Assembly: GCF_006716065.1 (NCBI RefSeq)
Contig: NZ_VFOL01000001.1
Span: forward strand, 62,001 to 126,000
Direction: 5' to 3'
DNA from: Salinispora arenicola
GTDB lineage: Bacteria > Actinomycetota > Actinomycetes > Mycobacteriales > Micromonosporaceae
Length of the DNA: 64,000 bases
The position numbers were made by a program, and so were the translations under genes. The notes under the pieces were generated by a model. The model was given only the letters and a program-made list of their open reading frames with translations, did not search any database and had not been told where the DNA came from. Of this stretch, positions 56,214 to 63,936 are shown one piece after another. Each line of letters starts with the position of its first letter. Within the stretch, counting starts at the first letter, position 1.

Positions 56214-56273
56214 CTCCCGAGGCTAACGCCTGGGGCTCGGGGTTCGCCGGGCGGCCGGAATCAGGCCCGAGAA

Positions 56274-56365
56274 CAGGACCGGGCCTGAGGTCAGGGAGCA
56301 GGCTCGGGGTCAGGACCGGGCCTGAAGTCAGGGAGCAGGCCCGAGGTCAGGAGCAGGCCCAAGGT
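56274..56365. repeat. 37-bp tandem repeats between arfB and the protease gene
   Basis: Two full copies (56274-56310 and 56311-56347), differing at three positions (G/A at 56289/56326, T/C at 56304/56341 and G/A at 56307/56344), are followed by an 18-base shortened copy (56348-56365) with an internal deletion. A looser related piece (TCAGGCCCGAGAACAGGACC) precedes them. The repeats lie outside any supported gene. Confidence 0.75.
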
Positions 56366-56384
56366 CGAGCCGGTCCTGCTGGCC

Positions 56385-57251
56385 TCAGCCGCCCTTCCCG
56401 ATGATCGTGTCCGCGGTCTGCTGGACCTGCTCGATGGGGATCGCGAAGCCGATGCCGATCGAGCCGTTCCCGTCGATCGTGGCGATCGCCGTGTTCACCC
56501 CAACCACCTCACCCCGGGCGTTCACCAGTGGCCCGCCCGAGTTACCGGGGTTGATCGAGGCGTCCGTCTGCACCGCCGTGTGCCGGTTGTCACCGAGGCG
56601 GACCTGCCGGTCCACGGCGCTGACGATGCCGGCGGTCACGGTGCCGGCAAGGCCGAGGGGCGACCCCACGGCCAGCACCGGCTCGCCGACCCGGGTCGTC
56701 CCCGGCTTCGCCAGCGGCAACGCCGCCAAGCCCGCGGACGGCGGCACCCGCAACACCGCGAGGTCGCTACGAGGCTCCCGGCCCGCAACCTCGGCGGCGA
56801 ACCGTCGCCCGTCCGGCAACTCCACCATCACCGAGTCACTGCGGCCCTTCGCCAGGATGTGGTCGTTGGTGATGATGTGCTGCTGGTCGTCGACGGCGAA
56901 GCCGGAACCTGTCGCGGACGCGCCATCGGCACCAGCGGCCAGCACCGACACCACTCCCGGGACGGTCTGCTCGGCAGCGGGCACCAGCTCCGCCGGCACC
57001 GGTGCGGCCGAGGCGGGAGCTGCCCCGGGCGTCCCGTCCTGGCTTGCCACCAGGCCACCCGCCGCAGCGCCGGAGACGCTGGACAGGGCCACCACCGCCA
57101 GCCCGGCCAGTACCCGGTTGTGCCAGCGTCGCGGCGAGCCCACCCGAACCGATCCGGGCTCGTCCAGTCGGGGCCGCCCGTCCGGGCCCAACTCGGGCGA
57201 GATGAACCAGGGGCCACGCGGCTCGCCCAACCCGCCGGACTGCACTGCCAT
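56385..57251 (-). CDS. Membrane-anchored trypsin-like serine protease (HtrA/DegP type without PDZ)
   Basis: A 288-residue protease. One N-terminal membrane helix (about 43-65) is followed by an extracytoplasmic serine protease domain. The catalytic triad is readable: His in IITNDHILAKG, Asp in PRSDLAVLRV and Ser in DASINPGNSGGPLVN. The C-terminus ends soon after the protease domain, so there is no PDZ domain. The ATG at 57249-57251 (MAVQSGG) is preferred because GAGGAG lies 6-7 bases upstream. It is last in the MoxR-DUF58-VWA cassette, 55 bases after the VWA gene. Confidence 0.9.
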   Translation of the reverse strand: MAVQSGGLGEPRGPWFISPELGPDGRPRLDEPGSVRVGSPRRWHNRVLAGLAVVALSSVSGAAAGGLVASQDGTPGAAPASAAPVPAELVPAAEQTVPGVVSVLAAGADGASATGSGFAVDDQQHIITNDHILAKGRSDSVMVELPDGRRFAAEVAGREPRSDLAVLRVPPSAGLAALPLAKPGTTRVGEPVLAVGSPLGLAGTVTAGIVSAVDRQVRLGDNRHTAVQTDASINPGNSGGPLVNARGEVVGVNTAIATIDGNGSIGIGFAIPIEQVQQTADTIIGKGG

Positions 57252-57306
57252 ACGTACACTCCTCATGTATCGATCGGTCGCTCGCGCCGACCGCCCCACC
57301 CACGGC

Positions 57307-58266
57307 TCAGGGCAGGCGGGAGAACCAGCGCATCGAGCCAGCCGCCGCACCCAGGGCAAAGACCAGACTGAGGCCGATGAACCGGGCCGAGACGTCCTGT
57401 CGCTTGGTGCGGTAGCCCACCGAGCTGCCGATGTCGTCGTATACCGCGCGCAGTTCCTTGGCGCTGTCCGCCTCGTGGAACTGTCCGCCGGTTTCCCGGG
57501 CAACCTCGTCCAAGGTCTGCCCGTCCACCGGAACCTGGATCGGTCGACCGCCCCGGTCCACGTACCCGGAGGCGGTGCCGAAGGCGATGGTGTGGACGGG
57601 GACGTCCATGGCCACCGCGTCGGTCGCCGCTTCCATCGGGTCCATCCCAGACGTGTTGGCTCCGTCGGAGAGCAGCACGATCCGGGCTGGCGGCGGGTCC
57701 TTCGCCGCCTCGCCGTCCAGTGCCTTGACCGCACCAAGAGACGTGTTGATCGCCTCCCCGATCGCGGTACCCTGCACCCCGGTCGCCCCTTCGACCAGCC
57801 GGTCGATCCCCTCGTCCAGCGCCTCCCGGTCGGTGTCGGGCGGCACCAGGACGGCAGCGCTGCCGGCGAAGGCGACCAGGCCCACGTTGAACTCGTCGGG
57901 GAGGCCGTCCACGAAGCGGCGGGCCGCTTCCTTGGCGGCGGTGAGCCGGTCCGGCTCCACGTCCCCAGCAAGCATCGAGGTGGAGACGTCCACCGCCACC
58001 ATCACGGTCGCCCGTTCCCGAGGGACGCGCACCTCGGCGGTGGGCCGGGCGAAGCCGACCACCAGCAACGCCAGCATCGCCAGGAACAGCCCGGCGGGCA
58101 CGTGCCGTCGCCAGGCCGGTCGCTGTGGGGCCACCCGGTCGAGTAGCCGTAGGTTCGTGAACCGCACCGTGTACCGGCTGCGCCGACGCTGCAGCAGGGC
58201 GTAGCCGGCGGCCAGTCCGAGCACCCCCAGCAACAGCCACAGTCGGGTCGGCGAGAGCCAGATCAC
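57307..58266 (-). CDS. VWA-domain membrane protein (BatA-like)
   Basis: A 319-residue protein. It has an N-terminal membrane helix (about 5-22), a short RRRSRYTVRFTNL segment typical of Bat proteins, a second helix (about 57-75) and then a von Willebrand A domain with the metal site VAVDVSTSMLAGD (MIDAS DxSxS) and LLSDGANTSGMDP. A final C-terminal helix lies near the end. Such proteins work with MoxR ATPases and DUF58 proteins in metal-cofactor insertion or envelope-stress functions. The GTG start overlaps the DUF58 stop (GTGA). Confidence 0.88.
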   Translation of the reverse strand: MIWLSPTRLWLLLGVLGLAAGYALLQRRRSRYTVRFTNLRLLDRVAPQRPAWRRHVPAGLFLAMLALLVVGFARPTAEVRVPRERATVMVAVDVSTSMLAGDVEPDRLTAAKEAARRFVDGLPDEFNVGLVAFAGSAAVLVPPDTDREALDEGIDRLVEGATGVQGTAIGEAINTSLGAVKALDGEAAKDPPPARIVLLSDGANTSGMDPMEAATDAVAMDVPVHTIAFGTASGYVDRGGRPIQVPVDGQTLDEVARETGGQFHEADSAKELRAVYDDIGSSVGYRTKRQDVSARFIGLSLVFALGAAAGSMRWFSRLP

Positions 58267-59279
58267 GCGCCACCACTCCCACCGGCGGGGACCGGCGCGG
58301 TTGCCAGCCGGCGTTGTTGGTGCACGTACCGCACGATGTCAGCCACCCAGTCGCGGTCGGTTCGCAGCGGCAGGTGCGCCGCCCCGCTGCGACGCAACGA
58401 CTGGCGTACCTGGTCACGCTGGGCAGCAGCCGCCGCGGCGTACCGCCGGCGCAGCCGGGGATCGCCAGTCCAGACCTCACGCCGTCGGCCGTTCTCCGGG
58501 TCCAACAGGGTGACCAGGCCGACGTCCGGTAGTTCCCACTCACGCGGGTCGGTCACCTCCACGGCGAGCACCTGGTGACGGACCGCGATCCGCCGCAGGA
58601 TCCGTTCCCAGGGCGCAGCCCTTCCGGGTGCGTCCGGCAGGCCGTCCAAGAAGTCCGAGATCACCACGACGAGCCCGCGACGGGTGGCTGTTCGGTGCAC
58701 GCCGTCCAGCGCCGTGGCCAGGTCGGGCGACGCGAGCGGCGCGGTGTCCTCGTCGTACCCGCCGTGCCGAGGGGCCGCCAACAGCATCCGGAGCAGCCCG
58801 AACAGGTGGGTTCGGCCGCTGCCGGGGGGATACCGGCGCAGCGCGGTCGGGGTGAGCACCTGGGCACCGAGTCGGTTGCCCACACCGACGGTGAGGAAGC
58901 CGACCGCCGCCACGGCGGCTACCGCGAGCTCCCGCTTGTCCAACTCGGCCGTGCCGTACTCCATGCTGATGCTGGCGTCGACCAGCAGCCAGGTGGTGAG
59001 TTCCCGGTCGGCGTCCAGTTGACGGACGTGCGGCACGGTCGTGCGCGCCGTCACCGCCCAGTCCATCCGGCGCACCTCGTCCTCGCCGGGCCGGTACTCC
59101 CGGCTGCCCGCCGGTTCGCTGCCCGGTCCCGGAAGCAGCCCCTGGTAGCGGCCATGCAGCAGACCGTCGAGCCGCCGCGTCACAGCCAACTCGAGTCGGC
59201 GCAGCCGCCCGTCCCCGGCCAGGTCAACAAGACCGGGGTCCGGCGGCACCGGCCTGGCGGCCCTGCCGCGCCACCTCAT
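58263..59279 (-). CDS. DUF58-domain protein
   Basis: A 338-residue protein with the DUF58 signature. GRYQGLLPGPGSEPAGSREYRPGEDEVRRMDW spans 47-78 (its first part GRYQGLLPGPG and REYRPGEDEVRRMDW), followed by WLLVDASISMEYG, a VWA-like MIDAS. It has no signal peptide or membrane segment. DUF58 proteins usually accompany MoxR ATPases, as here. ATG start overlapping the MoxR stop. Confidence 0.88.
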   Translation of the reverse strand: MRWRGRAARPVPPDPGLVDLAGDGRLRRLELAVTRRLDGLLHGRYQGLLPGPGSEPAGSREYRPGEDEVRRMDWAVTARTTVPHVRQLDADRELTTWLLVDASISMEYGTAELDKRELAVAAVAAVGFLTVGVGNRLGAQVLTPTALRRYPPGSGRTHLFGLLRMLLAAPRHGGYDEDTAPLASPDLATALDGVHRTATRRGLVVVISDFLDGLPDAPGRAAPWERILRRIAVRHQVLAVEVTDPREWELPDVGLVTLLDPENGRRREVWTGDPRLRRRYAAAAAAQRDQVRQSLRRSGAAHLPLRTDRDWVADIVRYVHQQRRLATAPVPAGGSGGA

Positions 59280-60322
59280 GCCGCCGCCAGATCGGGGGCG
59301 TGTTCCGGTTGGCCGGCGATGCGGGGCGGTGGTACCACGCTGACCAGCCGTCGGACCACCGACTCGGCCGACACCCCGTCGGCGACCGCGTCGAACGAGA
59401 GCACCAGCCGGTGGGCGAGTACGTCCACCGCCAACTCTCGAACGTCCTCGGGCAGGACGTACTCCCGGCCACGTAGCAGCGCCTGGGACCGGGCGGCGGC
59501 GACCAGGCCAAGGGTGGCGCGTGGGCTCGCTCCATAGGCGAGCAGCGGGGCTACCTCGGGCAGGCCGAAGCGGCCGGGGTCGCGGGTGGCCAGGATCAGT
59601 CGGACCACGTACTCGGCGAGTGCGTGATGCACGAAGACGCGGGCTGCCCGGGCCTGAAGGTCGAGCAGCCGCTGTGGGTCGAGCACCGGCTTGGGAGCAG
59701 GCCGGTCACTGCTCATCCGGTACAGGATCGCGAGCTCGTCGGCGTCGCTCGGATAGTCCACGACGACCTTCATCAGGAACCGGTCCCGCTGCGCCTCCGG
59801 CAGTTGGTACACCCCCTCGGACTCGATCGGATTCTGGGTGGCCAGGACCAGAAACGGCGCCGGGACGTCCCAACTTCGGCCACCGATCGAGACCTGGCGT
59901 TCGGCCATGGCCTCCAGCAGCGCGGACTGCACCTTGGCCGGGGCACGGTTGATCTCGTCGGCGAGGACCAGGTTGGCCATGATCGGGCCCAGTTCTACGT
60001 CGAACGTCTCCCGCGAGGCCCGGTAGACGCGGGTGCCGACGATGTCGGACGGGACCAGGTCGGGGGTGAACTGGATGCGGGAGAAGCTGCCGCCGACGAC
60101 GGTGGCGAGCGTCTGGGCAGCGAGCGTCTTCGCGACGCCGGGTACCCCCTCAAGGAGACAGTGCCCGTCGGCGATGAACGCGGTGAGCAGGCGTTCGACG
60201 AGCTGGTCCTGCCCGACGATCACGCGCCTGACCTCGGCGAGGGTCTGTCGTAGCTCGGTGCCGGCTGCGTCGGGATCGACCGGGCTGGGCCCCGGGGCCA
60301 AGGTGTCCGAGATGTCCGTCAC
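59276..60322 (-). CDS. MoxR-family AAA+ ATPase
   Basis: A 348-residue AAA+ chaperone-like ATPase. Walker A is LLEGVPGVAKTLAAQTL, Walker B NLVLADEINRAPAKVQSALL, sensor 1 is in LVLATQNPIESEG, and the arginine-finger region PEAQRDRFLMK follows. MoxR proteins remodel partner proteins; the partners are encoded downstream (DUF58, VWA). The start is uncertain. The GTG at 60320-60322 gives a typical short N-terminus with GGAAG upstream, while an ATG at 60397 with a weak GGGTGG would add 25 residues. It is the first gene of the cassette. Confidence 0.9.
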   Translation of the reverse strand: MTDISDTLAPGPSPVDPDAAGTELRQTLAEVRRVIVGQDQLVERLLTAFIADGHCLLEGVPGVAKTLAAQTLATVVGGSFSRIQFTPDLVPSDIVGTRVYRASRETFDVELGPIMANLVLADEINRAPAKVQSALLEAMAERQVSIGGRSWDVPAPFLVLATQNPIESEGVYQLPEAQRDRFLMKVVVDYPSDADELAILYRMSSDRPAPKPVLDPQRLLDLQARAARVFVHHALAEYVVRLILATRDPGRFGLPEVAPLLAYGASPRATLGLVAAARSQALLRGREYVLPEDVRELAVDVLAHRLVLSFDAVADGVSAESVVRRLVSVVPPPRIAGQPEHAPDLAAA

Positions 60323-60487
60323 AGTGCTTGCTTCCCGTGCCGACCGTCCGACAAACGTCGGACTTACCGCTCCGAGCAGGCTCATTTCCTGACTCATCGG
60401 ACAAGCCACCCAGACAATGCCGGAGCCCCAGCCGGCAGCGCAGACCGAGGCCGGCCCCCGACGACACGTCACCTATAGGCTGCCGCC

Positions 60488-61471
60488 ATGGCAGACACGG
60501 ACGGCGCGAGCCGGCGACCGGCGGCAACGACCCTGGCCTGCTGGCTGGCCGTCGCACCGGGCGCCGCCTGGGCAACCGTCCGTCTGCTCGGCGTCGACCG
60601 CGGGCCCCTCGTCCAGTTGCTGGCCTTCACCCCGTACGCCGCCGCGGGCAGCCTGCTGCCCCTGATCCTGGTCATCGCGTTGCGGCGCTGGCAGCCCGTG
60701 GCGGTAGCAGCCGTGACGACCGTGGCTCTGGTCGCCGTGGTGGCGCCACGGGCGTACGGGTCCACCCCGCCTCCCGCCGATGGCCCGGCCGTACGACTGC
60801 TGACGGCCAACCTGCTGGCTGGCTCCGCCGACGCACGGGCGCTGGTCGACCTCGTCCGCCGGCACTCGGTGGACGTGTTGACCGTGCAGGAGTTCACCCC
60901 GGCGGTCACGACGGAGTTGGACCAGGCGGGGCTCGACCAGCTGTTGCCGTACCGGGAACTGCACCCCGTCGAGGGAACCCCCGGCTCCGGTCTGTACGCA
61001 CGCCACCCGATCAGCGCGGGCGGTGTCCGGCACAACAGTGGCGGCTGGGGCCTCCAGGCATACGGAACGATCCTCGTTCCCGGCGCGCCGCCGGTCCGGG
61101 TCGAGTCGGTGCACCCCGCCGCCCCGTACGCGATCGACCAGATCGGACACTGGCGCCGTGACCTCGCCGCCCAACCCTCGGCCACCCCGGACGGGCAACT
61201 GCGCATCCTCGCCGGCGACTTCAACGCCACCCTCGACCACGCCCCGCTGCGTGCCCTGCTGGACACCGGCTACGTGGACGCGGCAGACGCTGCCGGGACC
61301 GGGCTCATCGGCACGTGGGGACCGTACGACGGCGACCCGATTCCACCAGTGGCCATCGACCACGTGCTGGTGGACCGGCGGGTTGCTGTCCGGGCCACCG
61401 CGGTGTACGCGATCCCGGGCAGCGACCACCGCGCGGTCTTCACCGACCTCCGCCTCCCGCCGGAGGGGTAG
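60488..61471 (+). CDS. Membrane protein with endonuclease/exonuclease/phosphatase domain
   Basis: A 327-residue EEP-superfamily protein. Two or three N-terminal hydrophobic helices lie within the first 95 residues (AAWATVRLLG region; LLPLILVIALRRW; VAVAAVTTVALVAVVA). The catalytic domain follows, with LLTANLLAGSAD, a VQEFTP glutamate, a GDFNATLDHAPLR Asp/Asn pair and the C-terminal GSDHRAV histidine. The catalytic residues face outside the cell. The substrate (nucleic acid, lipid or phosphoester) is unknown. ATG start, convergent with cimA with 9 bases between the stops. Confidence 0.85.
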   Translation: MADTDGASRRPAATTLACWLAVAPGAAWATVRLLGVDRGPLVQLLAFTPYAAAGSLLPLILVIALRRWQPVAVAAVTTVALVAVVAPRAYGSTPPPADGPAVRLLTANLLAGSADARALVDLVRRHSVDVLTVQEFTPAVTTELDQAGLDQLLPYRELHPVEGTPGSGLYARHPISAGGVRHNSGGWGLQAYGTILVPGAPPVRVESVHPAAPYAIDQIGHWRRDLAAQPSATPDGQLRILAGDFNATLDHAPLRALLDTGYVDAADAAGTGLIGTWGPYDGDPIPPVAIDHVLVDRRVAVRATAVYAIPGSDHRAVFTDLRLPPEG

Positions 61472-61480
61472 ACCACCTGC

Positions 61481-63064
61481 TCAGGTCCGGGCCCGATCCA
61501 GCCCGTAGGTCAGGGCGTCGACCAGTGCGCCCCAACTCGCCTCCACCACGTTGGGGTGCACGCCCACCGTGGTCCAGTCCCGGCCGGCCCCATCGGCTGT
61601 CTCCACCAGCACCCTGGTCACCGCCCCGGTGCCGTGGCTGCCCTCCAGAATCCTCACCTTGTAGTCGGCCAACTCGAAGTCACGCAGTTCCGGGTAATGC
61701 CGGGCGAGGCCGACGCGTAACGCCTCGTCGAGCGCGTTCACCGGGCCGTTGCCCTCCGCGGTGGCGATCATCCGCTCACCGCCTATCCGGATCTTTACCG
61801 TCGCCTCGGAGACCACCGCGTTGTCCTCCCGGTGCTCGACCAGGATGCGGTAGGACTCGAGGGTGAACGGTCGCGCCGGCGCCCCGTCGGGCAGTTCGGA
61901 GCGGACCAAAAGTTCGAAGGACGCATCCGCCGCCTCGAACGACCAGCCGGCGGCCTCCAGATCCTTGACCCGCTTGGTGACCCGGTTCAGGGCCTCCGGG
62001 TGGTCGGCCAGTGCGAGACCCAGCTCGCGGCTCTTGAGTTCGATGCTGGCCCGTCCGGCCATCTCGGTGACGAGAATGCGCATGTGGTTTCCCACCGCCT
62101 GTGGGTCCACATGGTTGTAGAACAACGGATCCACCTTGATCGCGCTCGCGTGCAGCCCCGCCTTGTGGGCGAAGGCCGCGGCACCGACGTACGCCTGGTG
62201 GTCGTCGGGTGCGATGTTGGCGATGTCGGCGATGCCGCGGGACACCCGCACCATCCGTTCCAGGCAGCCCGCTGGTAGGACTGGCAGCCCGAGCTTGAGT
62301 TGAAGGTTCGCCACCACCGCGAAGAGGTCGGCGTTGCCGGGTCGCTCGCCGTACCCGTTGGCAGTGCCCTGCACGTGCCGTACGCCCGCCTCCACCGCGG
62401 CGATGGTGTTCGCCACGGCACAGGCGGTGTCGTCCTGGCCGTGGATGCCGAGTTGCTCGGGTGCCACGCCGAGTCGGGCGGTGAGGTCGGCGATCACGGC
62501 GGTGACCTGGGACGGAAGCATGCCACCGTTGGTGTCGCACAGCACGAACCGCTCCGCACCGGCGGCGAGCGCGGCCTCGACCACCGACGAGGTGTACGTG
62601 GGATCGTCACGGTAGCCGTCGAAGAAGTGCTCCCCGTCAACGAACACCCGCCGGCCCTCGGCCACCAGGTACGTCACGGTGTCATGGATCATCGCCAGGT
62701 TCTCTTCCGCGGTGGTACGCAGGGCCCGCTGCACGTGCCGCAGGTCGGCCTTGGCGACCAGCGTGACGACGGGGGTCTCGGCGGCGAGCAGGCCGTGCAC
62801 CTGCGGGTCGTTGTCGACGCCCAGACCGGCGCGACGGGTGGCGCCGAAGGCCACCAGCACCGCGTGGTTCAGGTCGAGGTCGGTGCGCGCGCGACGGAAG
62901 AACTCGGTGTCCTTCGGTACCGCGCCCGGCCATCCTCCTTCGATGAAACCGACGCCGAACTCGTCGAGAAGCCGGGCCACCGCGAGTTTGTCGACGACCG
63001 AATAGCTGACCCCCTCGCGCTGGGCGCCGTCGCGCAGGGTCGTGTCGTATACCTGGAACGTCAT
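61481..63064 (-). CDS. cimA: (R)-citramalate synthase, LeuA-like
   Basis: HMGL-like acyltransferase that condenses acetyl-CoA with pyruvate to citramalate, an alternative route to 2-oxobutyrate and isoleucine. The 527-residue protein shows VYDTTLRDGAQREGV at the start, IEGGWPG, and HGQDDTACAVANTIAAVEAG with metal His residues. It also has GNADLFAVVANLQLKLG and a C-terminal LeuA dimer/regulatory domain (about 400-527). The CimA type is distinguished from LeuA by IEGGWPG and GGMLPSQV, though a related synthase cannot be wholly excluded. The ATG at 63062-63064 has AAAGGA upstream. A leader peptide and terminator precede it. Confidence 0.9.
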   Translation of the reverse strand: MTFQVYDTTLRDGAQREGVSYSVVDKLAVARLLDEFGVGFIEGGWPGAVPKDTEFFRRARTDLDLNHAVLVAFGATRRAGLGVDNDPQVHGLLAAETPVVTLVAKADLRHVQRALRTTAEENLAMIHDTVTYLVAEGRRVFVDGEHFFDGYRDDPTYTSSVVEAALAAGAERFVLCDTNGGMLPSQVTAVIADLTARLGVAPEQLGIHGQDDTACAVANTIAAVEAGVRHVQGTANGYGERPGNADLFAVVANLQLKLGLPVLPAGCLERMVRVSRGIADIANIAPDDHQAYVGAAAFAHKAGLHASAIKVDPLFYNHVDPQAVGNHMRILVTEMAGRASIELKSRELGLALADHPEALNRVTKRVKDLEAAGWSFEAADASFELLVRSELPDGAPARPFTLESYRILVEHREDNAVVSEATVKIRIGGERMIATAEGNGPVNALDEALRVGLARHYPELRDFELADYKVRILEGSHGTGAVTRVLVETADGAGRDWTTVGVHPNVVEASWGALVDALTYGLDRART

Positions 63065-63086
63065 CAAGGGTCCTTTCCCAAGCAAC

Positions 63087-63114
63087 AAAAAACCCCCCGC
63101 GGGAATGCGGGAGG
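63087..63114 (-). terminator. Attenuator terminator upstream of cimA
   Basis: On the minus strand the arms CCTCCCGC (63114-63107) and GCGGGGGG (63100-63093) pair through eight positions with one G-U, around a 6-base loop, followed directly by six T residues (63092-63087). It ends 22 bases before the cimA start and 33 bases after the leader stop, which is ideal for transcription attenuation. Confidence 0.75.
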
Positions 63115-63147
63115 TCTGCGCGCTCGGCGGGGTCGGGGGCCGGCGCG

Positions 63148-63180
63148 CTAGCTGCCAATAATCAGGATGGTGTGGCTCAT
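63148..63180 (-). CDS. Leader peptide of cimA (MSHTILIIGS)
   Basis: A ten-codon open frame reading MSHTILIIGS and ending in TAG. It contains Ile-Leu-Ile-Ile in a row. Two adjacent ATT codons, which are rare in this GC-rich genome, encode the last two isoleucines. It precedes the intrinsic terminator and cimA, an isoleucine-pathway gene. This is the configuration of a ribosome-mediated attenuator sensing charged branched-chain tRNAs. A GCGCGC at the stop codon (63143-63148) and another at 63118-63123 could form the pause hairpin. No strong antiterminator pairing was found. Confidence 0.6.
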   Translation of the reverse strand: MSHTILIIGS

Positions 63181-63477
63181 CGGCTTCACTCTGCCACCCG
63201 TCGGCCCTCCTGGGCACCCAAAATCCGCATTCCGGGACAGCGCGGATCGGGTTCCTGCTCCTCCCGCCCCGGCCCGCGAGCGGGCCATCCCGCGCGGGTC
63301 ACAGCCGGACGATGTCGACGCGGGCCCGCGCCAGATCCGCATGTGGGTGTACCCACCTCAACACCGGGTATAACCGGGGCGGTCAGGCACCAACCCGGAA
63401 CCGGGGTGGTTGGGCACCGGGATCGGGGCTGGTCAGGCACCAGAACCCCGGCAGCCGAGTGCTGGAGAGGAGACGCC
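63181..63477. promoter_or_regulatory. Divergent region with three imperfect direct repeats
   Basis: Between the cimA leader and the PRC-barrel gene lie three imperfect 20-bp direct repeats of the form AACCGGGGnGGTCAGGCACC (63372-63391, 63399-63418, 63422-63441). There is also an inverted repeat GTGGGT-GT-ACCCAC (63343-63356). These resemble binding sites for a regulator of one or both genes. No promoter hexamers were identified with confidence. Confidence 0.4.
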
Positions 63478-63936
63478 ATGTCGCGGCGCGACCCTCGTCC
63501 CGCCCACCCCACGCCGAACCCCCTCGTCACCACCGACCCGGACGGATCCCAGGGCAGTGCGACCGGCGGCACGTTCGACCCGTGGCGGTACCGCGACGAC
63601 AGCACCGTGACCGGCGTCGACCTGGCGGGTTACCGGGTCGAGGCGAGTGACGGCGGAATCGGCAAGGTGGACCAGGCCAGTCACGACGTCAACTCCAGCT
63701 ACCTCGTGGTGGACACCGGCCCGTGGTTCTTCGGTCGGAAGGTCATGCTCCCCGCCGGCACGGTCAACCATGTCGACCACGACGAGCGAAAGGTCCACGT
63801 CGATCGCAGCAAGGACCAGATCAAGGCCGCGCCGGAGTTCGACGAGACCGCGGACACCGACCCGGCCTACCGGGACAAGCTCGGGGGTTACTACGGCGAC
63901 ACGTACTCGGCCATCCCACCGGGAACCGCGCGGTGA
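63478..63936 (+). CDS. PRC-barrel domain protein
   Basis: A 152-residue soluble protein whose middle (about 42-115) is a PRC-barrel-like beta domain: TVTGVDLAGYRVEASDGGIG, SSYLVVDTGPWFFGRKVMLP and VDRSKDQIKAAPEFD at its end. PRC-barrel proteins bind RNA or partner proteins. This single-domain form is common in actinobacteria and is often stress-related, but no role is known. ATG start with GAGGAG about 7 bases upstream. Confidence 0.85.
   Translation: MSRRDPRPAHPTPNPLVTTDPDGSQGSATGGTFDPWRYRDDSTVTGVDLAGYRVEASDGGIGKVDQASHDVNSSYLVVDTGPWFFGRKVMLPAGTVNHVDHDERKVHVDRSKDQIKAAPEFDETADTDPAYRDKLGGYYGDTYSAIPPGTAR

Noticed and set aside
57252..57971. N-terminal extension of the protease frame to 528 codons
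   Set aside because: The extension overlaps the VWA gene in another frame and lacks similarity. A strong ribosome binding site sits before 57251.
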